DNA of 10,253 nucleotides from Saprospirales bacterium (GTDB taxonomy: Bacteria > Bacteroidota > Bacteroidia > Chitinophagales > Saprospiraceae): contig PWJP01000163.1 of NCBI GenBank assembly GCA_003559985.1, positions 1-10,253 of the forward strand, given 5' to 3'. The notes below the pieces were generated by a model that was not told the DNA's origin, did not search any database, and worked only from the letters and a program-made list of their open reading frames with translations. Made by a program: the position numbers and the translations under genes. Each line of letters begins with the position of its first letter. The first letter of the stretch is position 1. Shown in pieces: positions 1-5,893 of the stretch.

Positions 1-952
1 CATCATCCACCTCGGCCTCATAAGAAAGACCGATGCGGTGCCTGAGTACATCACGGGCTACATTGCGCACATCGTCCGGCACCACATAGCCCCTTCGCTT
101 GATAAAAGCCAGTGCTTTGGCTGCTCTTCCCAGCGCGATGGTAGCTCTGGGTGAACTGCCGTGCGAAATAAGTGGACGGAGATTGGAGAGTTCCGGATAT
201 TTCTGGGGAAAACGGGTGGCAAAAACCAGGTCCACGATATAATTTTCCACCTTTTCATCCATGTAAATCTCACCGACTAATTTTCTGCTCTCCAAAATGG
301 TTTGCGGGGAGGTAATGGGTTTGATGTGGGAGCTTTCCAGATTGCTTCTCAGATTTCGCCGCATAATCTCAAGCTCGTCGTTTTTGGCCGGATATCCAAT
401 GATAACTTTTAGCATAAAGCGGTCCATCTGAGCCTCCGGCAGTGGGTAAGTTCCCTCCTGTTCAATTGGGTTTTGGGTGGCGAGAACCAGGAAGGGATCC
501 TCCAGTGAAAATGTGTGCGGGCCTATAGTCACCTGGAGTTCCTGCATGGCTTCCAGGAGGGCACTTTGCACCTTGGCCGGCGAGCGATTTATTTCATCCG
601 CCAGGATAAAATTGGCGAAAATAGGACCCTTTTTGACCTCAAAATCTCTTTTATCGGGATTGTAAATAATGGTTCCGATCACATCCGCGGGTAGCAAATC
701 AGGGGTAAACTGTATCCGGCTGAATTTACCACCTACGGCCATCGAAAGAGTCTTGATAGCGAGGGTTTTGGCGAGGCCGGGAAGGCCCTCCAGCAAAATG
801 TGGCCACCGGTGAGCAGTCCGATTAGCAGTCGCTCCACCATTTTCTCCTGACCGACTAAAACTGTGGCGGTCTCCTCTTTAAGTTGTTGGACCCAGGCAC
901 TGTCGCGATAAATCCGCTCTTCGAGTTTCTGAATGTCTTCTCCTTGTATCAT
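1..952 (-). CDS. MoxR-family AAA+ ATPase, C-terminus cut by window edge
   Basis: This is a cytoplasmic AAA+ ATPase of the MoxR type. Members are thought to act as chaperones that mature or activate protein complexes, often with DUF58 and von Willebrand A-domain partners encoded downstream. Visible motifs are Walker A GLPGLAKT (residues 56-63), Walker B ILADE (116-120) followed by INRSPAKVQ, sensor 1 in LATQNP (N161), the DRF arginine (R178), and a sensor-2-like GSSPRA segment near residue 266. The reading frame stays open for 317 codons to the left edge. The family usually has about 320-335 residues, so only the last few are missing. The start is the only in-frame ATG ahead of the conserved region, and no Shine-Dalgarno sequence precedes it. 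It lies 38 bases after the DUF2237 gene on the same strand and is probably co-transcribed. Usual partners would lie left of the window. Family assignment is secure; the target is unknown. Confidence 0.95.
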   Translation of the reverse strand, partial: MIQGEDIQKLEERIYRDSAWVQQLKEETATVLVGQEKMVERLLIGLLTGGHILLEGLPGLAKTLAIKTLSMAVGGKFSRIQFTPDLLPADVIGTIIYNPDKRDFEVKKGPIFANFILADEINRSPAKVQSALLEAMQELQVTIGPHTFSLEDPFLVLATQNPIEQEGTYPLPEAQMDRFMLKVIIGYPAKNDELEIMRRNLRSNLESSHIKPITSPQTILESRKLVGEIYMDEKVENYIVDLVFATRFPQKYPELSNLRPLISHGSSPRATIALGRAAKALAFIKRRGYVVPDDVRNVARDVLRHRIGLSYEAEVDD

Positions 953-990
953 CGGGGAGTTTTTTGGTTAGATTATATCGAATTTCGACC

Positions 991-1371
991 TCAATCCCGG
1001 TCTTGTTTTTGATTCCATGCGTAACCGATCAGTGTTTTTAAATCCACTTCTTTCAGAACGGATTCGTGACAGGACTCCGGGATTATTTTGGGAGCCACTC
1101 CGGCATCCAGGGCCTGCATCCATCTCGAGAGGCAAACACACCATCGGTCACCGGCCTTTAACCCCGGAAAATCCCATTCGGGACGCGGGGTGGTCAAATC
1201 GTTTCCTGTCCTTTTGGAAAAGGCGAGAAATTCGTCCGTCATAACCGCACAAACCGTATGCTGTCCATAATCCCGTTCGTCCGTGTCACAGCAACCATTT
1301 CGGAAAAAACCGGTCACTGGATCCTCACCGCAAATCTCGAGCTCAGTTCCAAATATATTTTTAGAATCCAT
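991..1371 (-). CDS. DUF2237 family protein
   Basis: This 126-residue protein matches my knowledge of the DUF2237 family along almost its whole length. Conserved blocks are DPVTGF (17-22), GCCDT (26-30), HTVCAVMT (38-45), FSKRTGNDL (51-59), TPRPE (61-65), FPGLKAGDRWCVC (68-80) and GVAP (91-94). It has seven cysteines (14, 27, 28, 41, 78, 80, 101), and the paired CC and CxC arrangement suggests metal binding or redox chemistry, though that is inference. There is no signal peptide or membrane segment, so it should be cytoplasmic. Family members are small stand-alone proteins of unknown biochemical role, and this one is full length. It opens a short minus-strand unit with the MoxR ATPase, and a candidate promoter lies just upstream. 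The function is unknown; the family call is firm. Confidence 0.92.
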   Translation of the reverse strand: MDSKNIFGTELEICGEDPVTGFFRNGCCDTDERDYGQHTVCAVMTDEFLAFSKRTGNDLTTPRPEWDFPGLKAGDRWCVCLSRWMQALDAGVAPKIIPESCHESVLKEVDLKTLIGYAWNQKQDRD

Positions 1372-1396
1372 ATTAAAAAAACTTATTTTAACCGGG

Positions 1397-1428
1397 CTAA
1401 ATTACACCAAATTTGACCGGCTGTCCAA
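1397..1428 (-). promoter_or_regulatory. Candidate Bacteroidota-type promoter for the DUF2237-MoxR unit
   Basis: On the minus strand a TTG (1426-1428) is followed after 21 bases by TAATTTAG (1397-1404). This differs by one base from the TAnnTTTG -7 element of Bacteroidota, with a -33 TTG at about the right distance. The predicted transcript would start about 20 bases before the DUF2237 ATG. This is pattern matching only; such short motifs occur by chance. Confidence 0.3.
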
Positions 1429-1562
1429 AATTTCCACCGACCAAATACAACAGGAGAACTCAGGCGCGGATATTTGGTTTAAGGAATCGGGCCAAATGGT
1501 CCCGGTAGATTCAATATATTGTCAAGAGTGGACGTTGGAGATTTACTTAAAATATGCCTACG

Positions 1563-2291
1563 ATGCGCAGCTTATCAACAATGGTTTTTTTCACCCTGGT
1601 TTTGTTCCTCTGGAGCAATACCGATCTCCGGGCAGTAGATCCCTGTGACACCCTCAGCAGGGATGACAGAAGGGCAATGGCCGTGGAGTGGATCGACCAA
1701 CTCTCCAAAAATGGGATGGTAATCATCCTGGAGAGCAACCGCAGACAGATTGAACACCTGGAAAACAACCTGGAAAATGCCGGAGAAAGAGAAGACAGAA
1801 GGACCAGGCAGGACCGGAAAAGGCTGGAAGAGATTCAGACACTCACCCGCGAGCGCTCATTGAGTTTTATGCAGGCATTTGACAAGCACTTTGATTTTGC
1901 CGATGTCTATTACACCTGGGATTTCAACCTCCCCCACCTCAGAAACAATCCCGACACCGCTCTTTTACTGGATGACCACCTCGATTACAGCCCGGAGATC
2001 AGATTGAAAAACACCGATGAAGTTTTCTTTATGGTTTCGGGCAGCGTACCGCAGAGCAGGGGATCGGGACTCGATGCATTCATGATACGCAATGTGGAAT
2101 ACCGCTATCTCTGTCCACCTTTCCCCTATTATTTGGCGCGAAACGACAATTGGTTTCTCAATGCTCTGGCCAGTATATTTTTCCCAGACGCATACGGAGA
2201 GCGGTCCCATGAACGAGTGGCGGAAATCTTTCAGGAGCGCTTTAAAAACTTCAAAGACTCATCGATTTACGAGGAATTGTCTCCGGATTGA
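1563..2291 (+). CDS. Conserved exported protein of unknown function
   Basis: The product of about 242 residues starts with a signal peptide: a short basic/polar start, a hydrophobic core at residues 7-17, and a possible cleavage site after LRA (22-24). It should therefore be periplasmic or surface-located. A charged, Arg/Glu-rich helical stretch (about 57-100) looks able to form a coiled coil. It is followed by FMQAFDKHFDFADVYYTW (102-119) and later by CPPFPYY. From memory this order (charged helix, F-x-FxxVYF-like segment, a middle region with acidic residues, then PFPYY) occurs in an uncharacterised Bacteroidota family of similar size, with no known function. Two in-frame ATG codons exist, at 1554 and 1563. 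I prefer 1563 because it gives the more typical signal peptide. The gene has no same-strand neighbour and overlaps the end of the convergent lipoprotein gene by 25 bases. Confidence 0.75.
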   Translation: MRSLSTMVFFTLVLFLWSNTDLRAVDPCDTLSRDDRRAMAVEWIDQLSKNGMVIILESNRRQIEHLENNLENAGEREDRRTRQDRKRLEEIQTLTRERSLSFMQAFDKHFDFADVYYTWDFNLPHLRNNPDTALLLDDHLDYSPEIRLKNTDEVFFMVSGSVPQSRGSGLDAFMIRNVEYRYLCPPFPYYLARNDNWFLNALASIFFPDAYGERSHERVAEIFQERFKNFKDSSIYEELSPD

Positions 2292-2695
2292 AATTCAATA
2301 AACGGCCTGATAGGTGTGGTATCTCGTTTTTCACGAACTTTTGGGCGCTCCGGTCTCCCGGGTCTAATAATGCTGGCTGCGGTATCGATGGGAATGAGCG
2401 ATTCCATTTCCAATAGTGTAGAATCGACCTTCATCATGGCAGTTTCCAGCGCTCTTTCTCTACACTCCCGCTCCCTTCTCGCTTCAAATGCTTCTATGCG
2501 TAAATCAATATTTTCCCAGGCGTGTTCCGGCAGTCCGCCTCTCAACTCCTCCTGTTCTTCAGAGCACGCAGTCATTAGCAATGCAAAAAGCAAGAAAACC
2601 GGTATCCCAGGCAGGACTAACCGCAGCGACTTAGCTTGAGGAATAATTAAATCCTGTCCGAATTTTCCATCGTTTATTTCCACGCTTTTTTTCAT
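2267..2695 (-). CDS. Small lipoprotein of unknown function
   Basis: This 142-residue protein has a hydrophobic segment at about 26-43 ending in a lipobox, LMTAC, with the lipidated cysteine at C44. The stretch before the hydrophobic core is unusually long (about 25 residues), but I see no other ATG that would shorten it. The mature part begins SEEQEE, an acidic run like the surface-export signal described for Bacteroidota lipoproteins. It is then mostly charged helix up to about residue 97 and ends in an Arg/Pro-rich tail (RPGRPERPKVREKRD). It lies 65 bases after the 89-residue lipoprotein gene, probably in the same transcript as lptB. It shares a C-x2-R-x9-D-S-x-L pattern (C78, R81, D91, S92, L94) with that neighbour. 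Its 3' end overlaps the convergent exported-protein gene. I do not recognise a named family. Confidence 0.72.
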   Translation of the reverse strand: MKKSVEINDGKFGQDLIIPQAKSLRLVLPGIPVFLLFALLMTACSEEQEELRGGLPEHAWENIDLRIEAFEARRERECRERALETAMMKVDSTLLEMESLIPIDTAASIIRPGRPERPKVREKRDTTPIRPFIEFQSGDNSS

Positions 2696-2760
2696 TCATT
2701 TGCCTTTTCGACCAGCGAAAATTTTCAGCACAGCTATAAAATCTCAGCTGTAGAACCGTT

Positions 2761-3030
2761 CTATCGTCGTTGTCGCAATTTTCTTATCTCTTCCAGCCGC
2801 ACATCTAAAATTGAGTCGTAATAATGCTGAACCAGGCCTCCGGTTCGCACCTCACAAATCGAATCTGTCCTATTGGATGCCTCTCGAAGCATTTCGGTTA
2901 GTACACTGTCCTTCGATATTTGCTGTTGCTCAGTCAACCGGGGGGTCCTTTCCTCTTCACAAGAGGTCAAAAGCAATATTGCAGCAATGGCGATTACTAT
3001 GAGAGATAGAACAGACTTAAACTTCATCAT
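2761..3030 (-). CDS. Very small lipoprotein translationally coupled to lptB
   Basis: This 89-residue protein opens with a basic n-region (MMKFKS), a hydrophobic core (7-21) and a clear lipobox, LLTSC, with the lipidated cysteine at C24. The mature part starts with acidic EEE (25-27) and is a charged, mainly helical peptide of about 65 residues ending in KLRQRR. Its ATG overlaps the lptB stop in an ATGATG sequence: the first ATG gives a four-base ATGA overlap and the second a one-base TGATG overlap. Either arrangement implies translational coupling. C59, R62, D72, S73 and L75 match in spacing the same residues of the next lipoprotein. No family is recognised. Linkage to lptB makes an envelope-biogenesis role possible, but that rests on position alone. 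Confidence 0.8.
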   Translation of the reverse strand: MMKFKSVLSLIVIAIAAILLLTSCEEERTPRLTEQQQISKDSVLTEMLREASNRTDSICEVRTGGLVQHYYDSILDVRLEEIRKLRQRR

Positions 3031-3770
3031 TTGGAGTCGAGTATTTTGCGTTTGAGTTCAAATTGCGTGCCGAGATACACTTTCCGCACCAGTTCATCAG
3101 CGGCGAGTTCCTCAGCTACTCCTGCCCGGAGGATGCTACCCTCAAACATCAGGTAAGCCCTGTCGGTGATAGAGAGAGTTTCCTGAACATTGTGATCGGT
3201 GATGAGGATTCCAATGTTCTTCGTTTTGAGTTTGCTGACAATAATCTGGATGTCCTCCACGGCAATCGGGTCGATTCCCGCAAAGGGTTCGTCCAATAGA
3301 ATAAAAGATGGGTTGGTAGCCAGAGCACGCGCTATTTCTGTCCTTCTGCGCTCCCCTCCTGATAGAGTGTCACCTTTGCTTTTTCTCACCTTTTCCAGGC
3401 TGAATTCATCGATGAGCTGCTCCAATTTTTCACGCTGTTCATCCCGGTTCAGACTTGTCATTTCGAGCACCGATGCAATGTTGTCCTCCACGCTCATTTT
3501 CCGGAAAACAGACGGTTCTTGAGGGAGGTAACCCACCCCGTTTCTGGCGCGCTGGTACATGGCCATGGAGGTGATTTCCCGGTCACCAAGGAATACTTTC
3601 CCCGAATTTGGTCGTATAAACCCTACCACCATGTAGAACGTCGTGGTTTTCCCCGCACCATTGGGTCCCAGCAACCCCACAATCTCTCCTTTACTCACTT
3701 CAATAGAAACATCCTTGACGACTTCCTTTCGACCGTATCTTTTGACCAGATTTTCTGTCCTTAAAATCAT
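3027..3770 (-). CDS. lptB: LPS export ABC transporter ATP-binding protein LptB
   Basis: LptB is the cytoplasmic ATPase that, with the membrane proteins LptF and LptG, extracts lipopolysaccharide from the inner membrane and drives it along the Lpt bridge to the cell surface. All ABC motifs are intact: Walker A GPNGAGKTT (35-43, K41), Q-loop YLPQE (Q84), signature LSGGERRR (136-143), Walker B ILLDEPFAGIDP (157-168, catalytic E161) and the H-loop in TDHN (H193). The segments TTFYMVVG, GYLPQE and LSGGERRRTEIARALA separate LptB from other ABC ATPases. At 247 residues it is normal size (E. coli about 241). LptF and LptG are not in the window. The upstream gene is an Ig-like lipoprotein 128 bases away, and downstream a small lipoprotein gene overlaps the stop codon. 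Confidence 0.96.
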   Translation of the reverse strand: MILRTENLVKRYGRKEVVKDVSIEVSKGEIVGLLGPNGAGKTTTFYMVVGFIRPNSGKVFLGDREITSMAMYQRARNGVGYLPQEPSVFRKMSVEDNIASVLEMTSLNRDEQREKLEQLIDEFSLEKVRKSKGDTLSGGERRRTEIARALATNPSFILLDEPFAGIDPIAVEDIQIIVSKLKTKNIGILITDHNVQETLSITDRAYLMFEGSILRAGVAEELAADELVRKVYLGTQFELKRKILDSK

Positions 3771-3898
3771 ATAGATATGTTTTTCCCCAACATCAGATAC
3801 ACCAAAATCGGGGGTTTTTGTAAAGAGGGATTTTCATTGGATAGAATATGCTTTCCTACCTGGCCAAAGCCAAAAACCTGAAACGGCCACTCCGGATT

Positions 3899-5518
3899 TT
3901 ACTCCTGAAAGGGAATGACAGTCTGCTCAAAATCCCAATTGGCCCTGAGCTGAACAATTTCATGCGTGCTAACAGCTTCGGGCTGGATTCGCTCCAGTAT
4001 TACACCCGGGTCCCATCGGCGGTTTTTATTTTGGTCCCACACTACCCTCAGCATGTAATTATCAGGTCTTATGTTATTCAATTGCCAATTAAACGTCTTT
4101 TTGCCAGAAACAATTTTCCTGTTCGCCTCTCCCGACTGATTCTCCAATATCAAAATGTACTGCTCATCCTTGTCAAGTGAATCCACAGTGAGTTCTAAGT
4201 TGGCAAAAGAAGACCGGTCTTGCCTGTTTAGACTCAGACTAATACTATCGTTTTGGTTTCCATGTATGTCGGTAAAGGCCCCTGGCAATATTAAAAACTG
4301 GCTCCTCTTACCTTCTTCCAATCTTATGTCAATGGCAACTTTGTTGTCGATGATATCTACGAAGCGGATGTACTCGGTGCCTTCCGGGAGGGTATCTCCG
4401 GAAACAAACTCAATGAGAGCCTTGTCAAAGGTATCGATCAGGTGGTTGAACCTGAGCATTGCGGGCTCTCCAGGTTTCAGTGCCGATTCTATTTGTCCAG
4501 GTCTCAGGGGTGAAATGCCGCTATCTCTGGGAGGAGATGAATAGGTGGTATCCCTGGTGTCCGGTAGTGAAATAGCGGTAACCATCACTGAATCTGTGAC
4601 CGGTTTATAGTAGTGAAAAAGCACCGTGTCCCCGGAGGAAGTTACAGCTATTGGTTTGGGACTTTCGGGAAACTCAAATTCCATGGATTCAAAAGGCCGG
4701 TTGTATTTCATGGCGAGGGTGACGCCGTCTCTCCACCTTCTGGACTCCCTCAAAAAGCGGTCTTCACGCTGAAAAAGCCTTATTTCCCTCGTACTTTCAG
4801 CGGTATCAGGCAATACAACCATTTGGTCATAGAAGCCCACCAGTTCTCCCGGTAGATCGTACAGGTAGTTCCTGTTTTCATCCACCAGACCAAAAAGCGC
4901 GTAATTACCCTCCTGGATAAATTGGATTTTTGCCAATCCATTTTCATCGGAGGCCGAAAAGTAAAGCGGTTTAGATTTGAGCAATGCGGAGTCCTTTCCT
5001 GGTTCGTGTAGCACGGCCAGTGCATTGGAAATGGGTTCACCGGTGTAAGCATCGACCATTCTTACAGACATTTCAAGGGAGTCAATTTCCGGTCCGGTGC
5101 TGAATACATAGACGAGATTGCGCAATATGTTGCCCTCTGTAAAATCACGTATGGCATCTCCAAAATTGATGGTATAGGTCGTATTTTCTCGCAATTCCTC
5201 CCGTGAATCAAATTTAAAGAAAAGCCTCCTGCCCCTCACCAGGTATTCGGGGTTATACTGCAAGGGAGGAGAAATGACCACAGAAGTGGCGGGATTGCTC
5301 AACTCAATAAATTCGTCAAACTCGAGGAGAATCTCATCTTCAGTGAAATTGGTGGGCATAAGGGGCGAAGAAGCCGCTGTATCAAGAACTGGGGGATCTT
5401 CGTCCACAGGCCCTCCGGTGGGTGGTGACGGACTTGCACATTGCACCATAAGCACTAATGTAAAACCTAGATAAATCAATATGTACAGGGGTTTTACAAG
5501 CCCCGACTGTATCCACAT
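3899..5518 (-). CDS. Ig-like (SbsA/Big_5) domain lipoprotein
   Basis: This 539-residue envelope protein has a lipoprotein signal: hydrophobic segment 11-25 and cysteine C27 in LMVQC, followed by a Ser/Pro/Gly linker (PSPPTGGP). Residues of about 42-142 form an SbsA-type Ig-like domain, with DPPVLD at its start, ILLEFDEFIEL (63-73) and the ending RENTTYTINFGDAI ... YVFSTG. A carboxypeptidase-regulatory-like beta-sandwich appears to follow (about 147-235), including DENRNYLYDLPGE (213-225). The rest has no clear domain until a similar acidic loop, WDQNKNRRWDPG, near residue 494. From memory this architecture is widespread in Bacteroidota as an uncharacterised lipoprotein. It lacks S-layer or peptidase motifs, so it is probably a structural or binding protein. 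It is the first visible gene of the minus-strand run leading to lptB, 128 bases before it. Confidence 0.88.
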   Translation of the reverse strand: MWIQSGLVKPLYILIYLGFTLVLMVQCASPSPPTGGPVDEDPPVLDTAASSPLMPTNFTEDEILLEFDEFIELSNPATSVVISPPLQYNPEYLVRGRRLFFKFDSREELRENTTYTINFGDAIRDFTEGNILRNLVYVFSTGPEIDSLEMSVRMVDAYTGEPISNALAVLHEPGKDSALLKSKPLYFSASDENGLAKIQFIQEGNYALFGLVDENRNYLYDLPGELVGFYDQMVVLPDTAESTREIRLFQREDRFLRESRRWRDGVTLAMKYNRPFESMEFEFPESPKPIAVTSSGDTVLFHYYKPVTDSVMVTAISLPDTRDTTYSSPPRDSGISPLRPGQIESALKPGEPAMLRFNHLIDTFDKALIEFVSGDTLPEGTEYIRFVDIIDNKVAIDIRLEEGKRSQFLILPGAFTDIHGNQNDSISLSLNRQDRSSFANLELTVDSLDKDEQYILILENQSGEANRKIVSGKKTFNWQLNNIRPDNYMLRVVWDQNKNRRWDPGVILERIQPEAVSTHEIVQLRANWDFEQTVIPFQE

Positions 5519-5602
5519 CCTTAATTTTTTCTACAAGATTCAATTAACTCCCATTTCTAAAGATTATACCGGGAGTCCCAAAGCAGCAGAATCTATGTCT
5601 GC

Positions 5603-5635
5603 CGTTAGGGGGCCGAAAGTTACTACATCCTAACG
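5603..5635. repeat. Inverted repeat, CGTTAGG / CCTAACG with 19-base spacer
   Basis: CGTTAGG at 5603-5609 is the exact reverse complement of CCTAACG at 5629-5635, and a G-T pair can extend the stem inward. Outside it, AGCAG (5582-5586) can pair with CTGCT (5638-5642), and GGG (5571-5573) with CCC (5643-5645), so a longer interrupted hairpin is possible. No gene ends here, so a normal terminator role is unlikely. An operator or a 5'-leader structure for the Ig-like lipoprotein gene fits better. Confidence 0.45.
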
Positions 5636-5779
5636 AACTGCTCCCTACCTAAGTCTCCTAAAAGATTTGGAAAACCAATAAGCTAATAAAATCCCTTTCC
5701 AGTAAATATTTGAAGGCTTAATACGTTCAGTAACGCACTTATAAAAATTTTGACAGCTTAAATTAAGGAAACTTTTAGG

Positions 5780-5816
5780 TAAGGGTTTGAATGAATGTTG
5801 GCTAAGTTAAGGGTTT
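5780..5816. repeat. Direct repeat of taagggttt, 28-base period
   Basis: The nonamer taagggttt occurs at 5780-5788 and again at 5808-5816, upstream of the candidate haloperoxidase promoter. The start-to-start distance of 28 bases is close to, but not exactly, a whole number of helical turns. It could be a paired activator site, or chance in AT-rich DNA. Confidence 0.3.
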
Positions 5817-5861
5817 AATAATTTTTTTTATAAGCTCTTAAATATTATACAAAATTCTCCT

Positions 5862-5869
5862 TACCTTTG
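5862..5869 (+). promoter_or_regulatory. Candidate -7 element (TACCTTTG) for the haloperoxidase operon
   Basis: TACCTTTG matches exactly the TAnnTTTG -7 consensus of the principal sigma factor of Bacteroidota. It lies 24 bases before the haloperoxidase ATG, giving a short leader. A good TTG -33 element is not present at the usual 19-21 base distance, so the promoter may be weak or need an activator. Confidence 0.45.
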
Positions 5870-5893
5870 ACTTAATCATTAAACCATTTGGGC

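Larger units (their letters stand above)
5519..5893. other. AT-rich divergent intergenic region
   Basis: About 375 bases separate the minus-strand Ig-like lipoprotein gene and the plus-strand haloperoxidase gene. I see no coding potential. The region becomes strongly AT-rich after about 5645. It contains a 7-base inverted repeat (5603-5635), a repeated taagggttt, a TATAAT on the minus strand (5563-5568) about 45 bases before the Ig-like lipoprotein start, and a TAnnTTTG element just before the haloperoxidase gene. Both flanking genes read outward, so their promoters should lie here. Confidence 0.7.

Noticed and set aside
1283..1648. Plus-strand reading frame of 121 codons
   Set aside because: Its first part is antisense to the well-conserved DUF2237 gene, and its end overlaps the signal-peptide region of the exported protein in another frame. 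The translation has no domain-like character.
2316..2639. Plus-strand reading frame of 107 codons
   Set aside because: It lies wholly antisense to the 142-residue lipoprotein, which has a clear lipobox and a strand-consistent neighbour. The Ser-rich antisense product looks like a shadow.
2730..2751. ACAGCT / AGCTGT dyad between the two small lipoprotein genes
   Set aside because: The stem is only six bases with a ten-base loop, has no T-run and lies inside a likely operon, so a terminator call is not supported.
3793..3837. Fourteen-codon minus-strand leader-like peptide between the Ig-like lipoprotein and lptB
   Set aside because: It shows no run of regulatory codons, no attenuator hairpin and no ribosome-binding signal; an open frame this short is expected by chance.
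3848..4180. Plus-strand reading frame of 110 codons
   Set aside because: Most of it is antisense to the C-terminal part of the Ig-like lipoprotein, and it shows no signal peptide or known motif.
5750..5755. TTGACA resembling a sigma-70 -35 box
   Set aside because: No matching TATAAT-like sequence lies 16-18 bases downstream, and Bacteroidota promoters use a different consensus.
5888..5893. TTG start codon six bases upstream of the haloperoxidase ATG
   Set aside because: It would add only two residues before a normal signal peptide, and an ATG follows at once, so the ATG is the simpler start.
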